From Petrolisthes cinctipes (Eukaryota; Arthropoda; Malacostraca; Decapoda; Porcellanidae): a DNA stretch of 64,000 nucleotides. The translations under genes were made by a program, and so were the position numbers. Below are positions 12,201 through 24,869 of the stretch, in pieces; the first letter of the stretch is position 1, and the number at the start of each line of letters is the position of its first letter. The DNA is taken from the NCBI GenBank assembly GCA_033782935.1, contig JAWQEG010001420.1, positions 682,001 through 746,000 on the forward strand, given 5' to 3'. The notes under the pieces are model-generated. The model searched no databases. It saw only the letters and a program-made list of their open reading frames with translations, and was not told the DNA's origin.

Positions 12201-15200
12201 GGTGGGTGTATAGGTGTCATTACAGTGTTTTAATTGTAAATATCAACAGTCATTCATAGGGTGGTGGATATCATTAAAGTGCTTGGACTGTAAATATCAA
12301 CTGTCATTCATGGGGCTGTGGGTGTGTGGGTGTCATTACAGTGCTTGGACTGTAAATATTAACTATAATTCATGGGGTCGTTAGGGTGTGAGTGTCATTA
12401 CAGTGTTTTGATTAAAATATTTAGTCATTCATAGGGTGGTGGGTATCATTAGAGAGCTTGGACTGTAAAAATCAATAGTCATTCATGGGGTTGTGGATGA
12501 GTGGGTGTCATTACAGTGCTTGGACTGTGAATATCAACAGTCATTCGTAGGGTGGTGAGTGTGTGGGTGTTATTACAGTGCTTTGACTGTAAATATAAAC
12601 AGTCATTCAGAGATTGGTTGATGTCATTAGAGAGCTTGGACTGTAAATATTATCAGTCATTCATGGGGCTGTGGGTGTGTGGGTGTCATTACAGTGCTTT
12701 GACTGTAAATATCAACTATAATTTATAGGGTCGTGGGTGTTGGAGTGTCATTACATTGCTTTGACTTTAAATATCAACAGTCATTTATGGGGTGGTAGGT
12801 GTAAGTGTGTCACTACAGTGCTTGGACTGTAAATATCAACAGTCATTCATGGTGGGAGGGGTTCTGTGAGTGTCATTACAGTGATTTGATTAAAATATTA
12901 ACAGTCATTCATAGGGTAGTGGGTATCATTAGATTGCTTGGACTGTAAATATCAACAGTCATTCATGGGGTTGTAGGTGTGTGGGTGTCATTACAGTGCT
13001 TGGACTGTAAATATCAACAGTCAATCATGGGGTGGTGGGTGTGTGGGTATCATTACAGTGCTTGAACTGTAAATATCAACAGTCATTCATGGGGTAGTGG
13101 GTGTATGGGTGTCATTACAGTGATTTGATTAAAATATTAACAGTCATTCATAGGGTGGTGGGTATCATTAGAGTGCTTGGACTGTAAATATCAACAGTCA
13201 TTCATGGGGTTGTGGGTGTGTGGGTTTCATTACAGTGCTTGGACTGTAAATATCAACTATAATTCATGGGGTCGTTGGTGTTGGGGTGTCATTACAGTGC
13301 TTTGAGTGTAAATATCAACAGTCATTTATTGGGTGGTGGATAGCATTTCAGTGCTTGGACTGTAAATATCAACAGTCAATCATAGGGTGATGGGTGTGTG
13401 TGTGTCATTACAGTGCTTGGACTGTAAATATCAACAGTCATTTATAGGGTGGTAGGTGTTTGGGTGTCATTACATTGCTTGGACTGTAAATATCAACAGT
13501 CAATCATTGGGTGGTAGGTGTGTGGGTGTTTATTACAGTGCTTGGACTGTAAATATCAACAGTCGTTCATAGAGTGGTATGTGTGTGGGTGTCATTACAG
13601 TGCTTGGACTGTAAATATCAACAGTCATTCTTGGGGTGGTGGTTGTGTGGGTGTCATTACAGTGCTTAGACTGTAAATATCAACAGTCATTTATGGGGTG
13701 ATAGGTGTGACTGTGTCATTACAGTGCTTGGACTGTAAATATCAACAATCATTCATTGGGTGGTGGGTGAGTGGGTGTCATTACAGTGCTTGGACTGTGA
13801 ATATCAACATTCATTCGTAGGGTGGTGAGTGTGTGTGTGTTATTACAGTGCTTTGACTATAAATATCAACAGTCATTCAGAGATTGGTTGATGTCATTAG
13901 AGTGCTTGGACTGTAAATATTAACAGTCATTCATGGGGTGGTGGGTGTGTGGATGTCATTACAGTGCTTGGACTGAAAATATCAACAGTTTTTTATGGGG
14001 TGGTGAGTGTTTGGGTGTCATTACATTGCTCGGACTATAAATATCAACCGTCATTTATGGGGTTGTGGGTGTGTGGGTGTCATTACAGTGCTTGGACTGT
14101 AAATATCAACAGTCAATCGTGGCGTGGTGGGTGTGTGGGTGTCATTACAGTGTTTTGATTGTAAATATATACAGTCATTCATAGGGTGGTGGGTATCATA
14201 AAGTGCTTGGACTGTATATATCAACAGTCATTCATTGGTTTGCGGGAGTTTGGGTGTCATTACAGTGCTTGGAATGTAAATATCAACTATAATTCATGGG
14301 GTTGTGGGTGTTGGGGTGTCATTACAGTGCTTTGACTGTAAATATCAACAGTCATTTATGGGGTGGTGGGTGTGAGGGTGTCATTACAGTGTATTGATTG
14401 TAATTATCAACAGTCGCTCATAGGGTGGTGGGTGTCATTACTGTGCTTGGAGTGTAAATATCAACAGTCATTCATGGGGTGGTGGTTGTGTGGGTGTCAT
14501 TACAGTGCTTGGACTGTAAATATCAACCATAATACATAAGGTGGTGGGTGTTGGGGTGTCATTACAGTGCTTGGACTGTAATTATCAACAGTCAATCATG
14601 GGGTGGTGGGTGTGTGGGTGTCATTACAGTGCTTGGACTGTAAATATCAACAGTCATTCATGGGGTAGTGGGTGTATGGGTGTCATTACAGTGATTTGAA
14701 ATTAAATATTAACAGTCATTCATAGTGTGGTGGAAATCATTAGAGTGCTTGGACTGTAAATATCAACAGTCAGTAATGGGGTTGTAGGTGTGTGGGTGTC
14801 ATTACAGTGCTTGGACTGTAAATATCAACTATAATTCATGGGGTCGTGGGTGTTGGGGTGTCATTACTGTGCTTTGAGTGTAAATATCAACAGTCATTTA
14901 TTGGGTGGTGGGTAGCATTACAGTGCTTGGACTGTAAATATCAACAGTCATTCATAGGGTGATGGGTGTGTGGGTGTCATTACAGTGCTTGGACTGTAAA
15001 TATCAACAGTCATTTATAGGGTGGTGGGTGTGTGAGTGTTATTACAAAGCTTGGACTGTAAATATCAACAGTCATTCATGGAGTGGTGTGTGTGTGGGTG
15101 TCATTACAGTTCTTGGACTGTAAATATCAAAAGTCATTCTTGGGGTGGAGGTTGTGTGGGTGTCATTACAGTGCTTAGACTATAAATATCAACAGTCATT

Positions 15201-15440
15201 TATGGGGTGATGGGTGTGACTGTGTCATTACAGTGCTTGGACTGTAAATATCAACAGTCATTCATGGGTTGATGGGTGTGTGGGTATCATTACAGAGCTT
15301 GGACTGTAAATATCAACAGTCATTCATGGAGTGGTGGGTGTTTGGGTGTCATTACAGTGCTTGGACTATAAATATCAACAGTCAATCATGGGATGGTGGT
15401 TGTCGGGGTGTCATTACAGGGCTAGGACAGTAAATATCAA
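9241..15440 (+). repeat. Long-range duplicated block of satellite 1, left copy (period about 6.2 kb)
   Basis: The monomer order from about 9,241 to 10,700 recurs from about 15,461 to 16,960. Shared rare variants include GAGTGTGTCTGTGTCATTA followed by a TGGACTGTAAATTTCAACC unit (9,495 and 15,770), a TATTTATGGTTTGGT unit (10,030 and 16,155), and an AACAGTCTTTCATGGGG unit (10,620 and 16,882). The offset is about 6.2-6.3 kb. Inside this block, GTGATTTGATTAAAATATT units near 11,560 and 13,120 and a degenerate relative near 14,690 mark a sub-period of about 1.56 kb. The two copies differ by several whole-monomer gains and losses. Confidence 0.7.
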
Positions 15441-18400
15441 CAGTCATTCATGGGGTGGTTGGTGTGTGAGTGTCATTACAGGGCTTGGACTGTAAATATC
15501 AATAGTCATTCATGGGGTGGTGAGTGTTTGGGTATTATTACATTTATTGGACTATAAATATTAACAGTCATTCATGGGGTGGTGGATGTGTAGATGTCAT
15601 TACAGTGCTTGGACTGATATTATCAACAGTCATTTATTGGGTGGTGGGTGTGTGTTTGTCATTACACTCCTTGGACAGTAAATATTAACAGTCATTCATG
15701 GGGTGGTGGGTGTGTGGGTGTCATTAAATTGCTTGGACTGTAAATATCAACAGTCATTCATGGGGTGGTGAGTGTGTCTGTGTCATTAGCGTTCGTGGAC
15801 TGTAAATTTCAACCATCATTCATTGGGTGGTGGGTGTGTGGGTGTCATTACAGTGCTTGGACTGTAAATATTACCAGTCATCAATTCTGTGGTGGATGTC
15901 ATTACAGTAATTCATTCATTGTGGTGGGTGTGTGAGTGTCATTACAGAGCTTGGACTGTAAATATCAACAGTTATTCATGGGGTGGTGCATGTGTGGGTA
16001 TCATGAAAGTGCTTGGACTGTAAATATCAACAGTCATTCATAGGGTGGTGAGTGTGTGGGTGTTATTGCAGTTCTTGGACTGTAAATATCAACCATCATT
16101 CATTGGGTGGTGGGTGTGTGAGTGTCATTTCAGTGCTTGGACTGTGAAAAATAACTGTTATTTATGGTTTGGTTAGTGTGTGGGTTTTATTACAGTGCTT
16201 TATCTGTAATTATCAACAGTCATTCAGAGGGTGGTGAGTGTCATTAGAATGCTTGGACTGTAAATATTAACAGTCATTTATGGGATGGTGGGTGTGTCGG
16301 TGTCATTACAGTGCTTGGACTATAAATATCAACCATCATTTATGTGGTGGTGGGTGTGTGGGTGTCATTACATTGCTTGGACTGTAAATATCAATAGTCA
16401 TTCATAGGGTGGTTGGTGTGTGAGTGTCATTACAGAGCTTGGACTGTAAATATTAACAGTCATTCATGGGGTGGTGGGTGTGTGGATGTCATTACGGTGT
16501 TTGGACTGTAAATATCAACAGTCAATCATGGGGTGGTGGTTGTGTGGGTGTCATTACAGTGCTTGGACTGTAAATATCAACAGTCATTCTTAGGATGGTG
16601 GGTGTGTGGGTGTCATTACAGTGTTTTGATTGTAATTATCAACAGTCATTCATAGGGAGGTGGGTGTCATTACCATGCTTGGACTGTAAATATCAACAGT
16701 AATTCATGGGGTAGTGGTTGTGTGGGTGTCATTACATTGCTTAGACTGTAAATATCAACGATAATTCATGGGGTGGTCGGTGTGGGGGTGTCATTACAGT
16801 GCTTGGACTGTAAATATCAACAGTCAATCATGGGGTGGTGGTTGTGTGGGTATCATTACAGTGCTTGGACTGTAAATATCAACAGTCTTTCATGGGGTGG
16901 TGGGTGTATGGGTGTCATTACAGTGATTTGATTGTAAAAATCAACAGTCATTCATAGGGTGGTGGGTATCATTAGAGTGCTTGGACTGTAAATATCAACA
17001 GTCATTCATGGGGCTGTGGGTGTGTGGGTGTCATTACAGTGCTTGGACTGTAAATATCAACTATAATTCATGGGGTGGTAGGTGTGTGAGTGTCACTACA
17101 GTGATTTGATTGTAATTATCAACAGTCATTCATAGGGTGGTGGGTGTCATTACAGTGCTTGGACTGTAAATATCAACAGTCATTCATGGGATGGTGGTTG
17201 TGTGAGTGTCATTACAGTGATTTGATTAAAATATTAACAGTCATTCATAGGGTGGTGGGAATAATTAGAGTGCTTGGACTGTAAATATCAACAGTCATTC
17301 ATGGGGTTGTGGGTGTGTGGGTGTCATTAAAGTGCTTGGACTGTAAATATGAACAGTCAATTATGGGGTGGGGGGTGTGTGGTTGTAATTACTGTGCTTG
17401 GACTGTAAATATCAACAGTCATTCTTGGGTTAGTGGGTCTATGGGTGTCATTACAGTGAATTGATTAAGATATTAACAGTCATTTTATAAGGTGGTGGGT
17501 ATCATTAGAGTGCTTGGACTGTAAATATCAACAGTCATTCATGGGGTTGTGGGTGTGTGGGTGTCATTACAGTGCTTGGACTGTAAATATCAACTATAAT
17601 TCATGGGGTCGTGGGAGTTGGGGTGTCATTACAGTGCTTTGAGTGTAAATATCAACAGTCATTTATTGGGTGGTGGGTAGCATTACCGCGCTTGGACTGT
17701 AAATATCAACAGTCAATCATAGGGAGATGGGTGTGTGGGTGTCATTACAGTGCTTGGATTGTAAATATCCACAGTCATTCATAGGGTGGTGGGTGTGTGA
17801 GTGTTATTACAGAGCTTGGACTGTAAATATCAACAGTCATTCATAGGGTGGTGGGTGTGTGAGTGTTATTACAGAGCTTGGACTGTAAATATCAACAGTC
17901 ATTCATGGAGTGGTGTGTGTGTGGGTGTCATTACAGTGCTTGGACTGTAAATATCAACAGTCATTCTTATGGTGGTGGTTGTGTGGGTGTCATTACAGTG
18001 CTTAGACAGTAAATATCAACAGTCATTTATGGGGTGATGGGTGTGACTGTGTCATTACAGTGCTTGGACTGTAAATATCAACAGTCATTCATGGGGTGGT
18101 GAGTGTGTGTGTGTCATTACAGTTTTTGGACTGTAAATATCAACCATCATTCATTGGGTGGTGGGTGAGTGGGTGTCATTACAGTGCTTGGACTGTGAAT
18201 ATCAACAGTCATTCGTAGGGTCGTGAGTGTGTGGGTGTTATTACAGTGCTTTGACTGTAAATATCAACAGTCATTCAGAGATTGGTTGGTGTCATTAGAG
18301 TGCTTGGACTGTAAATATCAACAGTCATTCTTGGGGTGGTGGATGTGTGGATGTCATTACAGTGCTTGGACTGAAAATATCAACTGTCATTTATGGGGTG

Positions 18401-20519
18401 GTGGGTGTGTGGGTGTTATTACATTGCTCGGACTATAAATATCAACCGTCATTTATGGGGTTGAGTGTGTGTGGGTGTCATTACAGTGCTTGGACTGTAA
18501 ATATCAACAGTCATTCATAGGGTGGTGGGTGTGTGAGTGTTATTACAGTGCTTTAACTGTAAATATCAACTTTCATTCATGGGGTGGTGGGTGTGTGGAT
18601 GTCATTACAGTACTTGGACTGTAAATATCAATAGTCATTCTTGGGATGGTGGGTGTGTTAGTGTCATTACAATGTGTGGACTGTAAATATCAACAGTTAT
18701 TCATGGGGTGGTGGGTGTGTGAGTGTCATTACATTGTTTTGATTGTAATTATCAACAGTCATTCATAGGGTGGTGGGTGTCATTACAGTGCTTGGACTGT
18801 AAATATCAACAGTTTTTCATGGGGTTGTTGTTGTGTGGGTATCATTGCAGTCCTTTGACTGTAAATATCAACCATAATTTATGGGGTGGTGGGTGTAGGG
18901 GTCTCATTACAATGCTTGGACTGTAAATATCAACAGTTATTCATGGGGTGGTGGGTGTATGAGTGTCATTACAGTGTTTTAATTGTAATTATCAACAGTC
19001 ATTCATAGGGTGGTGGGTGTCATTACAGTGATTGGACTGTAAATATCAACAGTCATTCATGGGGTGATGGGTGTATGGGTGGCATTACAGTGCTTGGACT
19101 GTAAATATCAACAGTCATTCTTGGGGTGGTGGTTGTGTTGGTGTCATTACAGTGCTTAGACTGTAAATATCAACAGTCATTTATGGGGTGATGGGTGTGA
19201 CTGTGTCATTACAGTGCTTGGACTGTAAATATCAACAGTCATTCATGGGGTGGTGAGTGTGTGTGTGTGTCATTACAGTTTTTGGACTGTAAATATCAAC
19301 CATCATTCATTGGGTGGTGGGTGAGTTGGTGCCATTACAGTGCTTTGACTGTAAATATCAACAGTCATTCAGAGATTGGTTGGTGTCATTAGAGTGCTTG
19401 GACTGTAAATATCAACAGTCATTCTTGGGGTGGTGGATGTGTGGATGTCATTACAGTGCTTGGACTGAAAATATCAACAGTCATTTATGGGGTGGTGGAT
19501 GTGTGGATGTCATTACATGCTTGGACTGAAAATATCAACAGTCATTTATGGGGTGGTGGGTGTGTGGGTGTCATTACATTGCTCGGACTATAAATATCAA
19601 CCGTCATTTATGGGGTTGTGTGTGTGTGGGTGTCATTACAGTGCTTGGACTGTAAATATCAACAGTCATCCATGGGTTGGTGGGTGGGTGGGTGTCATTA
19701 GAGTGCTTAGACTGTAAATTTCAACAGTCATTCATGGGGTGGTGTGTGTGTTGGCGATGTTACAGTGTTTTGATTGTAAATATCAACAGTCATTCATATG
19801 GTTGTGGGTGTCATTAGAGTGCTTGGACTGTAAATATCAACAGTCATTAATGGGGTGGTGGGTGTGTGAGTGTCATTATTGCTTAAACTGTAAAAATCAA
19901 CAGTCATTCATGGGGTGGTGGGTGTGTGGGTGTCAATACAGTGCTTGGACTGTAAATATCTATTCATTCATGGGGTGGTGGGTGTGTGTGTGTCATTATT
20001 GCTTAAACTGTAAATATCAACAGTCATTCATGGGGTGGTGGGTGGCATTACAGTGCTTGGACTGTAAATATCAACAGTCATTCATTGGGTGATGGGTGTG
20101 TGGGTGTCATTACAGTGCTTGGACTGTAAATATTAACAGTCATTAATGTAGTTGTGGGTGTGTGGCTGTCATTACATTGCTTGGACGGTAAATATCAACA
20201 GTCAATCATGGGGAGGTGGGTGTCATTACAGTGCTTAGACTGTAAATGTCAACAGTCATTTATGGGGTGGTGGGTGTATGGGTGTCATGAAAGTGCTTGG
20301 ACTTTAAATATCAACAGTCATTCATAGGGTGGTGAGTGTGTGGGTGTCATTACAGTTCTTAGACTGTAAATATCAACCATCATTCTTCGGGTGGTGGGTG
20401 TGTGGGTGTCATTACAGTGCTTGGACTGTGAATATCAACAGTCATTCATAGGGTGGTGGGTGTGTGAGTGTCATTACAAAGCTTGTACTGTAAATATCAA
20501 CATTCATTCATGGGGTGGT
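15441..20519 (+). repeat. Long-range duplicated block of satellite 1, right copy, shortened and rearranged
   Basis: This block is homologous to 9,241-15,440 but mosaic. A junction near 15,890-15,915, where GTCATCAATTCTGTGG runs quickly into AATTCATTCATTGTGG, removes monomers present at 9,600-9,790. The segment with GTGGTGGGTGAGTGGGTG near 18,155-18,200 matches 13,760-13,815. A related segment is seen again at about 19,080-19,540. The offset to the left copy shrinks from about 6.2 kb to about 4.4 kb, which implies loss of blocks in this copy. Confidence 0.62.
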
Positions 20520-23200
20520 GGATGTGTTGATGTCATTACAGTGCTTGGACTGTAAATATCAACAGTTAATCATGGGGTGGTGGGTGTGTGGGTGTCATTA
20601 CAGTGCTTGGACTGTAATTATAAACATTCATTCATGGGGTGGTGGGTGTGTGGGTGTCATTACAGTGTTTTGATTGTAAATATCAACTGTCATTCATAGG
20701 GTGGTGGGTGTCATTACCGTACATGGACTGTAAATATCAACAGTCATTCATGGGGTGGTGGTTGTATGGGTTTCATTACAGTGCTTGGACTGTAAATATT
20801 AAACATTAATCATGGGGTGGTGGGTTTTGGGTTGTCATTACAGTGCTTTGACTGTAAATATCAACAGTCATTCATGGTGTGGTGGGTGTGAGGGTGTCAT
20901 TACAGTGCTTGGACTGTAAATATCAACAGTCATTCATGTGGTGTGTGGATGTTATTATAGTGCTTGGACTGTAAATATTAACAGTCATTCTTGGGGTGGT
21001 CGGTGTGTTGGTGCCATTACATTGCTTTGACTGTATATATCAACAGTCATTCATGGGGTGGTCAGTGTTTGGGTGTCATTACAGTGTTTTGATTGTAAAT
21101 ATCAACAGTCATTCATATGGTGGTTGGTGTCATTACAGTGCTTTGACTGTAAATATCAACAGTCATTAATGGGGTGGCGGGTATGTGGGTGTCATTACAG
21201 TGCTTGGACTGTAAATATCAAGAGTCATTCATAGGGTGGTGGGTGTCATTACAGTCCTTGAACTGTAAATATCCACAGTCATTCATGGGGTGGTGGGTGT
21301 GTGGGTGTCATTACAGTGCTAGGACTGTAAATATAAAGTCATTCATGGGGTGGTGGGTGTGTGTGTCATTAGTGCTTGGACTGTAAATATCAACAGTTAA
21401 TCATGGGGTGGTGGGTGTGTGGGTGTCATTACAGTGCTTGGACTGTAAATATAAACATTCAATCGTGGGGTGGTGGGTGTGTGGGTGTCATTACAGTGTT
21501 TTGATTGTAAATATCAACAGTCATTCATAGGGTGGTGGGTGTCATTACAGTACTTGGACTGTAAATATCAACAGTCATTCATGGGGTGGTGGTTGTATGG
21601 GTGTCATTACAGTGCTTGGTCTGTAAATATTAAACATTAATCATAAGGGTGGTGGGTTTTGGGGTGTCATTACAGTGCTTTGACTGTAAATATCAACAGT
21701 CATTCATGGGGTGGTGGGAGTGAGGGTGTCATTACAGTGCTTGGACTGTAAATATCAACAGTCATTCTTGGGGTGGTCGGTGTGTAGGTGCCATTACATT
21801 GCTTTGACTGTATATATCAACAGTCATTCATGGGGTGGTTAGTGTTTGGGTGTCATTACCGTGTTTTGATTGTAAATATCAACAGTCATTCATATGGTGG
21901 TTGGTGTCATTAGAGTGCTTTGACCGTAAATATCAACAGTCATTAATGGGATGGTGGGTATGTGGGTGTCATTACAGTGCTTGGACAGTAAATATCAAGA
22001 GTCATTCATGGGGTGGTTGGTGAGTGGGTGTCATTACAGTGTTTTGATTGTAAATATCAACAGTGATTCATAGAGTGTTGGGTGTCATTACAGTCCTTGA
22101 ACTGTAAATATCCACAGTCATTCATGGGGTGGTGGGTGTGTGGGTGTCATTACAGTGCTAGGACTGTAATTATAAAGTCATTCATGGGGTGGTGGGTGTG
22201 TGTGTCATTAGTGCTTGGACTATAAATATCAACAGTCATTGATGGGGTGGTGGGTGGCATTACAGTGCTTGGACTATAAATATCAACAGTCAACAATGGG
22301 GTGGTTGGTGTGTTGATGTCATTACAGTGCTTGGACTGTAAATATCAACAGTTAATCATGGGGTGGTGGGTGTGTGGGTGTTATTACAGTGCTTGGACTG
22401 TAAATATAAACATTCATTCATGGGGTGGTGGGTGTGTGGGTGTCATTACAGTGTTTTGATTGTGAATATCAACAGTCATTTATAGGGTGGTGGGTGTCAT
22501 TACAGTACTTGGACTGTAAATATCAACAGTCATTCATGGGGTGGTGGTTGTATGGGTGTCATTACAGTGCTTTGACTGTAAATATCAACAGTCATTTATG
22601 GGGTGGTGGTTGTGAGGGTGTCATTACAGTGCTTGGACTGTAAATATCAACAGTCATTCATGTGGTGTGTGGATGTTATTATAGTGCTTGGACTGTAAAT
22701 ATCAACAGTCATTCTTGGGGTGGTCGGTGTGTAGGTGCCATTACATTGCATTGACTGTATATATCAACAGTCTTTCATGGGGTGGTTAGTGTTTGGGTGT
22801 CATTACAGTGTTTTGATTGTAAATATCAACAGTCGTTCATATGGTGGTTGGTGTTATTACAGTGCTTTGACTGTAAATATCAACAGTCATTAATGGGGTG
22901 GTGGGTATGTGGGTGTCATTTCAGTGCTTGGACAGTAAATATCAAGAGTCATTCATGGGGCGGTTGGTGTGTGGGTGTCATTACAGTGTTTTGATTGTAA
23001 ATATCAACAGTGATTCATAGGGTGGTGGGTGTCATTACAGTCCTTGAACTGTAAATATCCACAGTCATTCATGGGGTGGTGGGTGTGTGGGTGTCATTAC
23101 AGTGCTAGGACTGTAAATATAAAGTCATTCATGGGGTGGTGGGTGTGTGTGTCATTAGTGCTTGGACTATAAACATCAACAGTCATTCATGGGGTGGTGG
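20520..23200 (+). repeat. Satellite 1 HOR of about 0.83-0.96 kb, three copies
   Basis: The AACAGTTAATCATGGGG monomer starts at 20,561, 21,392 and 22,347, giving spacings of 831 and 955 bp. A short unit with TCCTTGAACTGTAAATATCC recurs near 21,255, 22,093 and 23,040. A unit with TATAAAGTCATTCATGGGG follows each of them. TTAGTGTTTGGGTGTCATTA or its TCAGTG form is seen near 21,061, 21,838 and 22,785. The spacing differences are about two monomers. This is a separate, smaller HOR from the one at 1-8,440. Confidence 0.8.
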
Positions 23201-24309
23201 GTGGCATTACAGTGCTTGGACTGTAAATATCAACAGTCATTCATGGGGTGATGGGTGTGTGGGTGTCATTACAGTGCTTGGACTGTAAATATCAACAGTC
23301 ATACATGAAATGGTGGGTGCTTGGGTGTCATTACAGTGCTTGGACTATAAATATCAACAGTCAACAATGGGATGGTGGGTGTCGGGTTGTCATTACAGTG
23401 CTTGGACTGTAAATATCAACAGTCATTCATGGGGTGGTGGGTGTGTGGGTGTCATTACAGTGTTTTTACTGTAAATATCAACAGTCATTTATGGGGTGGT
23501 GAGTGTGTGGGTGTCATTACAGTTCTTGGACTGTAAATATCAACAGTCATTCATAGGGTGGTGGGATGTGTGGGTGTCATTACAGAGCTTGGACTGTAAA
23601 TATCAACAGTCATTAATGGGGTTGTGGGTGTGTGGCTGTCATTACCGTGCTTGGACTGTAAATATCAACAGTCATTCATTGGGTGGTCGGTGTGTTGGCG
23701 TTATTACAGTGTTTTGATTGTAAATATCAACAGTCATTCAAAGGGTGGTGTATGTCATTAGAGTGTTTGGATTGTAGATATTAACTGTCATTAATGGGGT
23801 GGCGGGTGTGTGTGTGTCATTACAAAGCTTGGACTGTAAATATCAACCATAATTCATGGGGTGGTTGGTGTGTGGGTGTCATTACAGTGCTTTGACTGTA
23901 AATATTAACAGTTATTCATTGGGTGGTGGGTGTGAGGGTGTCATTACAGTGCTTGGACTGTAAATATCAACAGTCATTCATGGGGTGGGGGTGTGTGGGT
24001 GTCATTATAGTTCTTGGACTGTAAATATCAACAGTCATTCATGGGGTGGTTGGTGTGTGGGTGTCATTACAGTGCTTGCACTGTAAATATCAACAGTCAT
24101 TCATGAGGTGGTGGGTGGCATTACAGTGCTTGGACTGTAATTATCAACAGTCATTCATGGGGTGGTGGGTGTGTTGGGGTCTTTACAGTGCTTGGACTAT
24201 ATATATCAACCATCATTTATGGGGTGGTGAGTGTGTGGGTGTCATTACAGTGCTTGAACTGTTAATATCAACAGTCATTCATAGGGTGGTTGGTGTGTGA
24301 GTGTCATTT
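23201..24309 (+). repeat. Distal end of satellite 1, ordinary monomers
   Basis: Near-consensus 62-bp units run up to the junction, with a few variants such as TGTGTTGGGGTCTTTACAG near 24,171. I see no increase in length irregularity or degeneration towards the edge. The last unit stops inside GTGTCATT at 24,309. Confidence 0.85.
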
Positions 24310-24310
24310 C
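24309..24310. other. Satellite 1 / satellite 2 junction
   Basis: The text changes from the 62-bp unit (GTGAGTGTCATT) to the 176-bp unit (TCGATATTTTGGGGTCCC) with no filler. At most one shared T can be assigned to either side. There is no duplication, inverted repeat or transposon end at the joint. It looks like an end-joining or illegitimate recombination breakpoint between two arrays. An assembly join cannot be excluded from sequence alone. Confidence 0.9.
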
Positions 24311-24673
24311 GATATTTTGGGGTCCCAGAAGTGATCTGTACATGCCTACTCCGTGTTAGAGTATTTTCAAAGTACAGGCCCAAAACATACTGAAAATCGA
24401 TCTTTTATGTTCCCAAAGGTCGATATGTGCATGCATTTTCTGTACCCGTTTATATCTCAAATTCAGGCTCCAAACACCCAAAAATTCGATATTTTTGGGT
24501 CCCAGAAGCGATCTGTACATGCCTACTCAGATACACGCCAAAAACATGCTGAAAATTGATATTTTAGGTGCCCAAAGTCAATATGTGTATACATCTTCTG
24601 CACCCGTTTATATCCCAAATTCAACCTCAAAACACCCGAAAATTCGATATTTTTGGGTCCCAGAAGCGATCTG
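24310..24673 (+). repeat. First two satellite 2 monomers, between the junction and the foldback element
   Basis: The first unit is near-standard. The second is of a distinctive type: it lacks about 20 bp after ACTCAG, giving ACTCAGATACACGCC near 24,525, and then has GTCAATATGTGTATACATC, TATATCCCAAATTCAACCTC and so on. Close relatives of this subtype (ACTCAGATAAAGGCCC, CCCAAATTAAACCTC) occur only far away, near 53,240, 56,360, 60,190, 61,350 and 63,800. The last 364 bp before the transposon therefore resemble the distal array rather than the adjacent 26-30 kb monomers. Confidence 0.75.
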
Positions 24674-24675
24674 TA
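24674..24675 (+). repeat. TA target duplication, left of foldback element
   Basis: The left flank reads GCGATCTG-TA-CAGTAGC. It pairs with TA at 26,340-26,341. The uninterrupted satellite reads GATCTGTACATGCC, so removing the element and one TA restores a normal monomer. Because the target TGTACA is a palindrome that merges with the CAGTAG end, a 4-bp GTAC or 6-bp TGTACA duplication fits the bases equally well. TA is preferred because it leaves CAGT termini, typical of Tc1/mariner-type elements. Confidence 0.8.
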
Positions 24676-24869
24676 CAGTAGCTCAAGAAAGTTCGCCGAC
24701 TAAAAACTAACGTACCGGCAACCTCTAAAACCTGTAATTCTCGTCCCAAGCCTTTATCAACTCCATACCCATGATCTGTCAGCGTTGTTAAGGTTTCTTT
24801 CCTTTCTTCTCAGGTGTGAACTCAGAGTTTAGACGCATGAGTTTCGACGAAGGGTTATATATATTTATT
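24676..24869 (+). repeat. Left terminal inverted repeat of the foldback element
   Basis: This pairs with 26,147-26,339. It starts CAGTAGCTCAAGAAAG, includes GTTCGCCGACTAAAAACTAA, and ends in an AT-rich ATATATATTTATTA stretch. Differences from the right copy include T/C at base 8 and five or six further substitutions. No short direct repeats of the IR/DR type were recognised inside it. Confidence 0.9.

Larger units (their letters stand above)
1..24309 (+). repeat. 62-bp satellite array (satellite 1), about 390 head-to-tail monomers
   Basis: The whole interval is one direct tandem array. A consensus-like monomer is 23,401-23,462. It begins CTTGGACTGT, carries ATATCAACAGTCATTCATGG in the middle, then a G-rich tract, and ends GTCATTACAGTG. 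The consensus has 21 G, 20 T, 13 A and 8 C, so the + strand is strongly G/T-skewed. Most units are 62 bp. Common length variants lack about 8 bp of the GTGTGGGT segment (about 54 bp) or 3 bp of CAG in the middle. No inversion or foreign insert was seen. I do not recognise the family. Open frames of 60-150 codons arise only because the sole regular stop (TAA in CTG-TAA-ATA) falls in one of three frames and 62 bp rotates the frame each unit. They are not genes. Satellite status is certain; any role is unknown. Confidence 0.97.

Noticed and set aside
1..24309. Telomeric or subtelomeric TTAGGG-type repeats suggested by the G/T-rich strand
   Set aside because: The TGGGGTGGTGGGTGTGTGGG segment has no canonical telomere hexamer or pentamer repeat. 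It is part of a 62-bp unit with AT-rich remainder.
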